Assembly (NCBI RefSeq): GCF_009832745.1
Contig: NZ_VRMJ01000041.1
Coordinates: 129,001 to 193,000, forward strand
Reading direction: 5' to 3'
DNA from: Polaribacter septentrionalilitoris
Lineage (GTDB): Bacteria; Bacteroidota; Bacteroidia; Flavobacteriales; Flavobacteriaceae
DNA: 64,000 nt
The translations under genes and the position numbers were made by a program. This document shows positions 1-7,696 of the stretch, piece by piece; the stretch's first letter is position 1, and the number at the start of each line of letters is the position of its first letter. The notes under the pieces are model-generated. The model searched no databases and had not been told where the DNA came from. It saw nothing but the letters and a program-made list of their open reading frames with translations.

Positions 1-2869
1 CGTAGTAATTTTTACCCATAATAATGTAGCTCCTCACTGCCCAATATTTATAGGCAGAATAATCAGCAATTAACTTCTGGACAACTTTGTTAGATGCTTC
101 ATAATCCTTTTGTTGATTTTTGAAAAAAGCACTATAATACAGAGCTTCAGCTTTTAATACCCCAGTAGCATTTCTTTCTATTTCTGTATAGAATTCCTCT
201 GCAGTAAATAAATCACCATCTTTAAAAGCTGCTCTTGCAATGATAAGTTTTGCATCGTATTCTAAACTTTTTTCAAGTTTCCCTCTCAAAAGTAATTTTT
301 TAGCATATTCAATTGCTAAGTCAAAAGCTTCAGTTTCATAATATCCTTTCATTAAATTACTTTGAGCAAAAAGAACATTTTCAGTAATATAAGCTTCTTG
401 TTCTAATCTGTCTAATAAAGGTAGGGCATTGTTAAATTGGTCTTTGTTTAAATAAATTTGAGAGAGTTTACTTAAAGCAACTTCACTATACTCATTTTGT
501 TCTTCTTCAAGAACTACTTCATAGTAGGCAATTGCTCTGTCAAATTCTTTTACTTTATAAAGGACATCTGCTAAATAATAATTTGATTTTAATCTATGGA
601 TACCGTCTGGAAATTGTTGCGTATATTTAGTTAAAGTTGCTATAATATCGTTACCGTCTTTAGATTCAAAATATTTCTTTTCTGCTGCTGCAAAGGCGGT
701 GTTGTCTAGATCAGAATTGTTAATATTGATAAACTTGAGTGTTTTTATCCATTCTACATAATCTTCAACATTGCCCTCATCAATGTAAATATTTCTTGCA
801 TTAGCAACAGCTTCTAAAGCATCAGGAGAATTCGGAAATCGACTTGTAGTTTCTTTATATTTTTGTAGCGCTGCCAAGTTTTTGTCTTCACTGTAATATA
901 ATAAACCTTGACGCACAAAAGCCTTAGGAAGAAAAATACTATTGGGGTGTTTTGAAGCTAACCTATCATAAGCTTGATGTGCTTTTTCATTTTCTTTTAT
1001 AGCTGTATAAGTTGCAGCTAATTGAAAAAGCGCATCATCTTTTAACGAAGAAACCTGATAATTATTTACAACATTAGTAAGAGCTTGTGTTTTTTTGCGA
1101 TATTGCTTTGAAAACCCATAGCTCATTCCTATTTGATATTCTGCATAATCTGCATCAGCACCTAAATTATTTATAACTTTTTGATATGATGCAATGGCCT
1201 TGTCAAATTTTGTAATGGCAAAATAACTGTCTGCCAAACGAATTAAAGCATCGTTCTTAAAAGTGGTATCAATCGAATCATTTTTTATAAATGTTTGAAA
1301 TGATTTAATTGAACTCTCATAGTTTTTGAGTTTAAAATTAGAATAGCCAATGTTGTAATCTAATAATAATAGATCTTCAATTTCTGTTGTTTTTGAGATA
1401 TTATTAAATTTTTCTAGTGCCGTTTTATAATTTTTTAAACGATAATAACTCTCTGCTTCCCAATATTTAGCTCTGCTCTTTACCTCTTCGTTTTTAGATA
1501 GAACACTTTGTGCAAAAAAAAGAATTGCTTCTTTTACTTTTTTATCGTTTAATAACTGAATACCTCGATATAAGGCAACTTCTTGGATTATAGGTAAGTT
1601 TTTTTTTGCATTTTTTTCATTCAAAAAGACTAAAGCACCTTGATAATCTTGCTGATGTAAAAAAGAGGTAACAACCAAGTTTTTAATTTCATCGTAGGCT
1701 TTTGATTTTGGATAAGCTTTTAAATAATCTTGTAAAACTTCTGGTACACTTTTAAATGGGTTTCCTGTTTCATAGCTTAATTTTGCATAGTTTAAAGCAG
1801 CATCTTCTTTAATTTGCTGATTAAAATACATTTCTGATGCGGACTTAAATGCGTTTAAAGCTTCTGATTTTTGATTTAATTTCATATAACATTCACCCAA
1901 GTGATAATATGCGTTTTGAGCAACAGCGTTCTTCTCGTCTATAATTTTATTGAAATTACTAATCGCATTTTTAAAATCGTTTTGTTTATAATAAGCATAT
2001 CCTAATTGATAAAAATCAGTGTTATTCCATTTCCCTTTTTTTCCTGTATAATCTTTTAAGTATGGAATTGCTTCCGCATATTTTTTTAAATTAAAATAGC
2101 TCTCTCCAATTATTTTAGAAATTTCTGATTTTTGCTTTCGTTTCACAGTTTTAATCAATTCCTCACCAATTCTAATAGAACGTTCAAATTTTCCTGCTTT
2201 AAAATTAATATCTAATAAATAGTAAGAAATTTCTAAACGATAGGTTTCGTTATCTTCAATTTCTTTTAGAGTAGATTCTGCGAGACCATAATCTTCTAGT
2301 TTGTAAGCAATATAGCCATAGTAATATCTAGAGTCATTCCCGTATAAAGGGCTGTTAATTAGTTGAATAAATTTTTTCTTTGATAGGTTTAAATTATTAG
2401 TTACCAAGTAGGCATATCCCATTTTAAAATTTAGTTCTTCTCTGTTTTCTTTAGAAAGTAAATCAAAACTAACTTTAGAGTACCACTTTAAAGCGTAAGC
2501 AGCTTTTTTATTGGCAAAATAGTAATTAGCAACATTAAAAATTGCACTATTTTTTTTACTACTATTAGGGTTGTTTTCTATAAATGTAAGAACTTTTTTA
2601 TCGGCTTCTGGTTGGTTTAAACGCACAGCGCACATAGCATCATAATAAGAAGCATCAGCTTTTAAATTAGAGCCAATTTGAGGGTTATGAGTTACTTTAG
2701 TAAATGTTTTTTGAGCAGCAGCGTAAGCTTTGTTGTTAAAAAGACTAATACCATTATTAAATTCTGTAATAATATTTGTATCAATAATAGTTTGTTGGCT
2801 AAAACCAGAAAAGGATAGTAAAATTATTAAGAAAATAATATTATGTTTCTTAAAAACAGTAAACTTCAT
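1..2869 (-). CDS. Large secreted tetratricopeptide-repeat protein (3' end outside window)
   Basis: A single open frame runs leftwards from an ATG at 2869-2867 to the window edge, so about 956 codons are seen and the C-terminus is missing. The N-terminus is a signal peptide (a lysine-containing start, a hydrophobic stretch, then SFSGFSQ). After it come many degenerate 34-residue TPR units, recognisable by repeated patterns such as YY.G, ALKWY, A..Y..LG..Y and AI..YQKVI. Such long TPR proteins are common in Flavobacteriia and are usually periplasmic or envelope scaffolds; the exact role here is not known. It is divergent from ftsE. Family assignment is firm, function is not. Confidence 0.85.
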   Translation of the reverse strand, partial: MKFTVFKKHNIIFLIILLSFSGFSQQTIIDTNIITEFNNGISLFNNKAYAAAQKTFTKVTHNPQIGSNLKADASYYDAMCAVRLNQPEADKKVLTFIENNPNSSKKNSAIFNVANYYFANKKAAYALKWYSKVSFDLLSKENREELNFKMGYAYLVTNNLNLSKKKFIQLINSPLYGNDSRYYYGYIAYKLEDYGLAESTLKEIEDNETYRLEISYYLLDINFKAGKFERSIRIGEELIKTVKRKQKSEISKIIGESYFNLKKYAEAIPYLKDYTGKKGKWNNTDFYQLGYAYYKQNDFKNAISNFNKIIDEKNAVAQNAYYHLGECYMKLNQKSEALNAFKSASEMYFNQQIKEDAALNYAKLSYETGNPFKSVPEVLQDYLKAYPKSKAYDEIKNLVVTSFLHQQDYQGALVFLNEKNAKKNLPIIQEVALYRGIQLLNDKKVKEAILFFAQSVLSKNEEVKSRAKYWEAESYYRLKNYKTALEKFNNISKTTEIEDLLLLDYNIGYSNFKLKNYESSIKSFQTFIKNDSIDTTFKNDALIRLADSYFAITKFDKAIASYQKVINNLGADADYAEYQIGMSYGFSKQYRKKTQALTNVVNNYQVSSLKDDALFQLAATYTAIKENEKAHQAYDRLASKHPNSIFLPKAFVRQGLLYYSEDKNLAALQKYKETTSRFPNSPDALEAVANARNIYIDEGNVEDYVEWIKTLKFININNSDLDNTAFAAAEKKYFESKDGNDIIATLTKYTQQFPDGIHRLKSNYYLADVLYKVKEFDRAIAYYEVVLEEEQNEYSEVALSKLSQIYLNKDQFNNALPLLDRLEQEAYITENVLFAQSNLMKGYYETEAFDLAIEYAKKLLLRGKLEKSLEYDAKLIIARAAFKDGDLFTAEEFYTEIERNATGVLKAEALYYSAFFKNQQKDYEASNKVVQKLIADYSAYKYWAVRSYIIMGKNYY

Positions 2870-3007
2870 ACAATTATTTTTGATACTCAAAATGGATAAC
2901 GTAAAATTTTTCACTTTGTTTGATAACAATGTAAAAAAATAGTATAACATTTTAAATCAAAAGTAATAATTGTTTGTAATTCTTAGTATAAAATCAGCAG
3001 AAACTTT

Positions 3008-3015
3008 TAAGTTTG
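3008..3015 (+). promoter_or_regulatory. Candidate -7 box for ftsE
   Basis: TAAGTTTG matches the Bacteroidota sigma-A -7 consensus TAnnTTTG and lies 18 nt before the ftsE start. No TTTG sits at the ideal 19-nt upstream spacing, so only half of the promoter is supported. Confidence 0.4.
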
Positions 3016-3033
3016 TAAAAACTATTTTTTCTT

Positions 3034-3723
3034 ATGGATAAACCCGTTTTACATCTTGAGAATGCAGATATCTACCAAAGAGATAATTTGGTGTTGTCTA
3101 AAGTGAATTTAACTATTAATTCAGGTGATTTTTTTTATTTAATAGGTAAAACAGGCAGTGGGAAAAGTAGTTTAATGAAAACCTTGTATGGAGATTTAAA
3201 ACTAAAAAAGGGTATTGGAAATATTGTTGGGTTTGATTTAAAGACACTTAAAGAAAAAGAAATTCCTTTTTTAAGAAGAAAAATAGGTATTGTTTTTCAA
3301 GATTTTAAATTATTGTCAGATAGAAACGTTTTTGAGAATTTAGAGTTTGTCTTAAAAGCAACTGGTTGGAAAGATAAAGGTGAGAGGAAAGAGAAAATTT
3401 ATGAAGTTTTAGATAAAGTAGGTATGAAATCTCAATACTACAAAAAAACATTTGAACTGTCTGGTGGAGAACAACAACGAGTTGCAATTGCTAGGGCTTT
3501 GTTAAATGATCCTGAATTCATATTAGCTGATGAGCCTACAGGTAATTTAGATCCTAAAACTTCTCTAGAAGTGATGCATTTATTAAATGAGATTCATAAA
3601 AATGGAAAAACTATTTTAATGGCTACTCATGATTATCAATTAATTGTAAAATTCAAACAAAAAACCATTAAATGTGAAGGTGGAGAGTTGTTTGAAGTTG
3701 CTCAAAAAACAAATTCTATCTAA
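3034..3723 (+). CDS. ftsE: Cell-division ABC ATPase FtsE
   Basis: ATP-binding subunit of the FtsEX complex, which in other bacteria couples the divisome to peptidoglycan hydrolase activation at the inner membrane. At 229 residues it has the usual FtsE length. Walker A is at about residues 38-46 (GKTGSGKSS), the Q-loop is VFQDF near 88-92, the signature LSGGEQQR is at 142-149 and Walker B with [12 protein letters not shown] follows from about 163. The tight LolD/FtsE-type signature makes LolD the main alternative. No ftsX is adjacent. The 3' end overlaps the convergent glycosyltransferase by 8 nt. Confidence 0.85.
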   Translation: MDKPVLHLENADIYQRDNLVLSKVNLTINSGDFFYLIGKTGSGKSSLMKTLYGDLKLKKGIGNIVGFDLKTLKEKEIPFLRRKIGIVFQDFKLLSDRNVFENLEFVLKATGWKDKGERKEKIYEVLDKVGMKSQYYKKTFELSGGEQQRVAIARALLNDPEFILADEPTGNLDPKTSLEVMHLLNEIHKNGKTILMATHDYQLIVKFKQKTIKCEGGELFEVAQKTNSI

Positions 3724-4828
3724 AAATAATTTCCATCATTTTTTTTGCAGCCTTTTCAGGTGAAAATGGCTCAAGTTTTTTCAACCTTTTTTCAACTTCT
3801 TTTTCTGTAAATTCTTTTTGAAAAAGGACTTCTGTTTTTTTTAGAATTTCTTCTCTAGAGTTAGCTGTTTCACAAATTGTTTCTAAACCTGTATCTTCTA
3901 TTAAAGGAGAGTTTGCAATTATAAATTTTCCTTTATAAAGTGTATTTAGAAGTTTTAATTTGATTCCTGTTTTTTGAAAAGTAAATAATGTATTTATATG
4001 GGCTTTTGTAAATAACTTATTTAAATCTTGCTGTGTTGGAATTTGTTCAATAGAAATATTTTCGTATTTATTTACTTCTTCAATAATATCATTTTCTTTT
4101 ATAGAAGTTGCAATAACAAATTTATATTTAGTGTTTTTATAGATATCAATTAAAAACAAACAAGCTTTTATATTATCTGCAACTCTTAAATCTCCATGAT
4201 ATAATATAAAGTCTCCTTTTTTATTATCATTAGTATAAATTATAGCTTCATGGAAAGCTGGTAAATAAATGGTTTTATTTTTAAAATTTTCAGAAAAATA
4301 GTTCTGCTCAAAAGGAGAAATTGTAAAAATTGCTTTAGCTTTCTTAAGGTTTTTTTCAAATTTTTTAAGTTTAAACCCTTCTAGATAAAAAAATAGTTTT
4401 CTTAAGATGTTTTTTTCGCTTTTAGCTAAGCCATAAAAATAGGAATGCTCAATATTATGTGTTCTTACGTAGCATTCTTTTAAATTAAATTTATAAAGCG
4501 GATATATTGTATGTAATCCTTCAAATAAAATAGGGCAATCTAAATCTTTAAGGTTTGAATTTAACGCTTGGTTAACTCTACTCTTTAACCTAAATGGTAA
4601 TATAGAAAAGATAGAAGTAAAAGTGTTGTTTCTTTTGTAATACGTAACTTTTTCACAATAGTTTTCTAGCTCTTTTTGTTTTTTTTTATGATCAAAAATG
4701 TAGGTATGTAAATAAATTTTTACACCCAATTTATGAAGCTCTTTTATTTTATAAAATACATCTATAATTCCACCATAATTGGGAGGATAAGGTATGTCAA
4801 AAGAAACGATATGCAATCTTTTACTCAT
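3716..4828 (-). CDS. Glycosyltransferase, GT4-like
   Basis: A cytoplasmic protein of 370 residues with an N-terminal Rossmann-like half that opens with HIVSFDIPYPPNYGG, the glycine-rich donor/acceptor loop typical of GT-B glycosyltransferases. A C-terminal half follows (YHGDLRVADNIKA and later TGIKLKLLNTLYKGKFIIAN) that resembles the nucleotide-sugar binding lobe. No signal peptide or membrane segment is visible. It probably transfers a sugar to a surface polysaccharide or glycoprotein glycan; donor and acceptor cannot be read from sequence. It is divergent from the oxygenase gene and about 0.9 kb from a second glycosyltransferase. Confidence 0.75.
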   Translation of the reverse strand: MSKRLHIVSFDIPYPPNYGGIIDVFYKIKELHKLGVKIYLHTYIFDHKKKQKELENYCEKVTYYKRNNTFTSIFSILPFRLKSRVNQALNSNLKDLDCPILFEGLHTIYPLYKFNLKECYVRTHNIEHSYFYGLAKSEKNILRKLFFYLEGFKLKKFEKNLKKAKAIFTISPFEQNYFSENFKNKTIYLPAFHEAIIYTNDNKKGDFILYHGDLRVADNIKACLFLIDIYKNTKYKFVIATSIKENDIIEEVNKYENISIEQIPTQQDLNKLFTKAHINTLFTFQKTGIKLKLLNTLYKGKFIIANSPLIEDTGLETICETANSREEILKKTEVLFQKEFTEKEVEKRLKKLEPFSPEKAAKKMMEIIFR

Positions 4829-4883
4829 ATATTACAAAGTTAAAACTAAAAGCAATAACTTTATACTTTATTCGAAAGGAATT

Positions 4884-5696
4884 ATGAAAAGAGACGAATT
4901 AGCCAATATTATATTTCAGAATATATCTAATCAAAAAGAAAATCTTAAAAATAAATTTTTAAATCATAGTGATGAAATTGGTTTTTTTTATTTAGATGAT
5001 TTACTACCCGAAGAAATTGCACTTAAAGTGTATAAATGTTTTCCTAGTTTGGTTGATACAGTTAAGAGAAATAGTATTAGAGAATTAAAATATACTGCTT
5101 TTCAAATGGATAAGTACGACTCGATTTTAGAAGAAATTACATACGCTTTTCAAGATATGAAGCTTGTAAAGCTTATTGCTGATATTTGTGATATTAGTGA
5201 AGTTTATGCAGATGAAAATTTATATGCTGGTGGACTATCTTTAATGGAAAAAGGAAATTTTTTGAATCCTCATTTAGATAATTCTCACGATAAAGATAGA
5301 AATAGATGGCGAGTTTTAAATCTTTTGTATTATGTAACTCCTGGTTGGGAATTAGATTTTGGAGGCAATTTAGAGGTTTGGCCTAAAGGATTGAAAAAGA
5401 ATCAAATTACCATAGAGAGTAAATTTAATAGACTAGTTGTTATGGCAACACATCAAAATTCATGGCATTCTGTAAGTAAAGTTCAAGTAGATAAAGTAAG
5501 GTGTTGTGTTTCTAATTATTATTTTTCTGATAAACCTCTCTTAAAATCAGATACTTTTCATGTAACAACTTTTAGAGGAAGACCAAAAGAAAAAATAAAA
5601 GATTTAATTTTACGAGTAGACAATACACTACGACAAGGTTTGCGTGTTTTGTTTAAAAAAGGAGTAAGAGAAAATCCACATCAATATAAAAAATAA
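4884..5696 (+). CDS. 2-oxoglutarate/Fe(II)-dependent oxygenase, prolyl-4-hydroxylase-like
   Basis: A 270-residue protein with the complete double-stranded beta-helix iron site: H130-x-D132 in the NPHLDNS segment, distal H195 in SWHSVSKV, and R206 as the likely 2-oxoglutarate contact in VRCCVSNYYF. The family hydroxylates proteins or small molecules using 2-oxoglutarate and O2. An upstream in-frame start at 4794 exists, but it would lie inside the divergent glycosyltransferase. The ATG at 4884, preceded by GAAAGGAATT, begins the homologous-looking sequence. Its stop abuts the stop of the next, convergent gene with no spacer. The position between two glycosyltransferases suggests a modification of a surface glycan or glycolipid precursor, but this is inference. 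Confidence 0.75.
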   Translation: MKRDELANIIFQNISNQKENLKNKFLNHSDEIGFFYLDDLLPEEIALKVYKCFPSLVDTVKRNSIRELKYTAFQMDKYDSILEEITYAFQDMKLVKLIADICDISEVYADENLYAGGLSLMEKGNFLNPHLDNSHDKDRNRWRVLNLLYYVTPGWELDFGGNLEVWPKGLKKNQITIESKFNRLVVMATHQNSWHSVSKVQVDKVRCCVSNYYFSDKPLLKSDTFHVTTFRGRPKEKIKDLILRVDNTLRQGLRVLFKKGVRENPHQYKK

Positions 5697-6782
5697 CTAC
5701 TTTAAGTTATTAAAAACAGAAAGTAATTCCTTTTCTTCTTTTTCCCATATCAATTTATTTTTTGCTTTTTTAAGATTGCTAGAATAATCTTTTAATAGCA
5801 TTTCTTTTATTTGTTTGGCCATAGATTTAGAATCTCTACTTGTTAAGACTTCACCTATTTTATGCTCTCTAACAATTTGCTTCATTTCTGGTAAATTTGA
5901 AACCAAAACAGGAACTTCTGCTTGAACATAATCGAAAATTTTATTAGGTAAAGCATAGGTGTAGTTTAATCCTAAATTTTCCTCGATACTAATTCCTAAA
6001 TCTGCTAAAGGTGTTAGTTTTTGAAGTTCTTCGGGTATTAATCTTCCTAAAAAATAAACTTGGTTTTCCAATTTTTCTTGAGTTACTAATTTTTTTAATT
6101 CCTCAAAAATATCACCAGAACCAATTATCACTAATAAGAAACCTGGAAGTAAATTCATAGTTTTTATCATTAATTCTAAGCCTCTTCCAACATTAATAGC
6201 ACCTTGATATATAATTATTCTTTTATTTTGTATACTAAAATTAAATTCTCCTTTTGTTATTTTTTTTTGTGTCGGAAAGTTTCTAACAATCTTGAAATTT
6301 GTTTTGTATTTCTTGTTGTAGTATTCTGCGATACTTTTACAAACAGTGTAAGAGTTTCTTACTTTTGGTAAAAAAAAGTTTTCTAAACTTACCCATACAC
6401 TTTTTACAAATGGTCTCTCAACTAACTCAGGTATTTCAGAGAATAATTCGTGACTATCGTACACTAATTTTTTTCTTTGAAGAAAACTTACCATGTAGTT
6501 TGCGCTGAGTGTGTCAAGATCATTAGAGAGTAAAATATCTTTTTTTGAGAAGAAAAGAATAAAAAAAAGTCTAATATTAAATTCAATGTAAAAAAAAACA
6601 CTGTTGTTAAAAAACAATGATATTCTTTTTGTTTTGTAGTTTCTGTTAACAGGAGTACTGTTTTTAAGGACTCTGCCTATTAAAAGAATGTCAAAATTAT
6701 TTTTCTGTAAAGTATTACAGATTTTTGATACTCTTTGATCGGTAGATAAATCATTGGTAACAGAAATAATTATTCTTTTCAA
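5697..6782 (-). CDS. Glycosyltransferase, GT4-like
   Basis: A 361-residue GT-B fold protein. The N-terminal half contains the acceptor-side loop (SVTNDLSTDQRVSK, then LLSNDLDTL and VYDSHELFSE). The C-terminal half carries IIIYQGAINVGRGLELM and the E-x7-E-like nucleotide-sugar motif around LGISIEENLGLNYTYALPNKIFDY. This is a typical GT4 layout. The role is presumably in envelope polysaccharide or glycoprotein assembly; the sugar is unknown. Not closely similar by eye to the glycosyltransferase at 3716-4828. The stop codon abuts the convergent oxygenase gene. Confidence 0.8.
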   Translation of the reverse strand: MKRIIISVTNDLSTDQRVSKICNTLQKNNFDILLIGRVLKNSTPVNRNYKTKRISLFFNNSVFFYIEFNIRLFFILFFSKKDILLSNDLDTLSANYMVSFLQRKKLVYDSHELFSEIPELVERPFVKSVWVSLENFFLPKVRNSYTVCKSIAEYYNKKYKTNFKIVRNFPTQKKITKGEFNFSIQNKRIIIYQGAINVGRGLELMIKTMNLLPGFLLVIIGSGDIFEELKKLVTQEKLENQVYFLGRLIPEELQKLTPLADLGISIEENLGLNYTYALPNKIFDYVQAEVPVLVSNLPEMKQIVREHKIGEVLTSRDSKSMAKQIKEMLLKDYSSNLKKAKNKLIWEKEEKELLSVFNNLK

Positions 6783-6929
6783 AATCTTTATTTATTGCAA
6801 TATATAACAAAATATTTTTTGTCTAATTATATTTATTCAACATAAATAGCATTTAGTATTTTTTTAAATATAGGTTTAAATCTTGAAAAATGTCAAATAA
6901 AAAAAATGGTTATATTGCAAATCAAATTG

Positions 6930-6959
6930 TTTGAAAAAGTTTAATTAATATTAACTTTT
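6930..6959 (+). promoter_or_regulatory. Weak promoter candidate for the zinc-ribbon gene
   Basis: TTTG at 6930-6933, an 18-nt spacer, then TAACTTTT at 6952-6959. This is one position short of the consensus spacing and lacks the final G of TAnnTTTG. It lies 14 nt before the ATG, as is usual for Bacteroidota genes with very short leaders. Confidence 0.3.
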
Positions 6960-6973
6960 TAATCCCCTAAAAA

Positions 6974-7192
6974 ATGTGCAAGTGTCCTTCCTGCGACTCT
7001 AGTTTTCGCAAAAGAGTACCCAGAAATTTATTGTTAAAATTGATTCCAAAAGCCAAAGCTTACAAATGCTATCGCTGTAGAACAAAGTATTTATTTGTTC
7101 CTTATTTGATGCCACCTGTAATTTTGTTAAAAGGAAAAAGAAAAATAAAAGAACAACATGTTTTTACAACAAAAAAACTAATTATTGATTAA
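6974..7192 (+). CDS. Small zinc-ribbon protein
   Basis: A 72-residue basic protein with two CxxC knuckles: CKCPSC near residues 2-6 and CYRC near 35-38, separated by a lysine/arginine-rich linker. This is a classic zinc-ribbon arrangement. The rest is short, with a hydrophobic patch (YLFVPYLMPPVILL) that could be a membrane-proximal helix or strand. It has its own candidate promoter and a strong terminator immediately after the stop, so it is a single-gene unit. The function is unknown; nucleic-acid or protein binding is the usual role of such ribbons. Confidence 0.6.
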   Translation: MCKCPSCDSSFRKRVPRNLLLKLIPKAKAYKCYRCRTKYLFVPYLMPPVILLKGKRKIKEQHVFTTKKLIID

Positions 7193-7222
7193 AAAAAAGC
7201 CTCCATATTTTGGAGGCTTTTT
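7191..7222. terminator. Bidirectional rho-independent terminator
   Basis: Perfect stem (AAAAGCCTCCA / TGGAGGCTTTT) with a 5-nt loop TATTT. The A-tract and T-tract sit on opposite sides, so it can serve both the zinc-ribbon gene and the convergent ridA-side transcript. Confidence 0.85.
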
Positions 7223-7273
7223 ACATGTTTCTATTTCTATTAATTTTAATTAAGAATTAATGATAAAGAATAA

Positions 7274-7654
7274 TTATTTAACAGCGATGGCACTAATTTC
7301 TACATTTACAAATTTTGGTAGATTGGCCACTTCTACTGTTTCTCTAGCAGGAGCAGTTGCTTCATTGAAATACTCACCATATACGGCATTTATTTCAGAA
7401 AAATTATTCATGTCAGAAATGAAAATGGAGGTTTTAATAACATTTTCAAAAGTCATATCTGCAGCTTCCAAAACTTCTTTTAGGTTATTCATCACTTGTT
7501 TTGTTTCATCTTTTATTGAACTTAAAATAAGTTCTCCAGTTTCTGGATTAATAGCAATTTGCCCAGAGGTATACAAAGTATTTCCAGTCAAAACAGCTTG
7601 ATTATATGGTCCAATAGGAGCAGGAGCTTTTGTTGTTGTGATTATTTTTTTCAT
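7274..7654 (-). CDS. ridA: RidA family 2-iminobutanoate/2-iminopropanoate deaminase
   Basis: A 126-residue cytosolic protein of the RidA/YjgF/UK114 family, which hydrolyses reactive enamine/imine intermediates released by PLP enzymes. Family hallmarks are present: APAPIGPYNQAV near the N-terminus, YTSGQI(A)INPETGEL, NVIKTSIFISDMNNF, and the C-terminal signature APARETVEVANLPKFVNVEISAIA, whose arginine binds the substrate carboxylate. Length is typical. It lies 42 nt downstream of lptD on the same strand and may share its transcript; the terminator at 7191-7222 follows. Confidence 0.93.
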   Translation of the reverse strand: MKKIITTTKAPAPIGPYNQAVLTGNTLYTSGQIAINPETGELILSSIKDETKQVMNNLKEVLEAADMTFENVIKTSIFISDMNNFSEINAVYGEYFNEATAPARETVEVANLPKFVNVEISAIAVK

Positions 7655-7696
7655 ATTTATTTTAAAGTAAAAAATGATTTATAGATTAGTTAACAA

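Noticed and set aside
2730-2942. Plus-strand frame of 70 codons at the start of the TPR gene
   Set aside because: It lies antisense to the signal peptide region of a real gene and has no protein-like composition.
7260-7601. Plus-strand frame of 113 codons over ridA
   Set aside because: Antisense to a fully conserved RidA protein and without its own promoter or family match.
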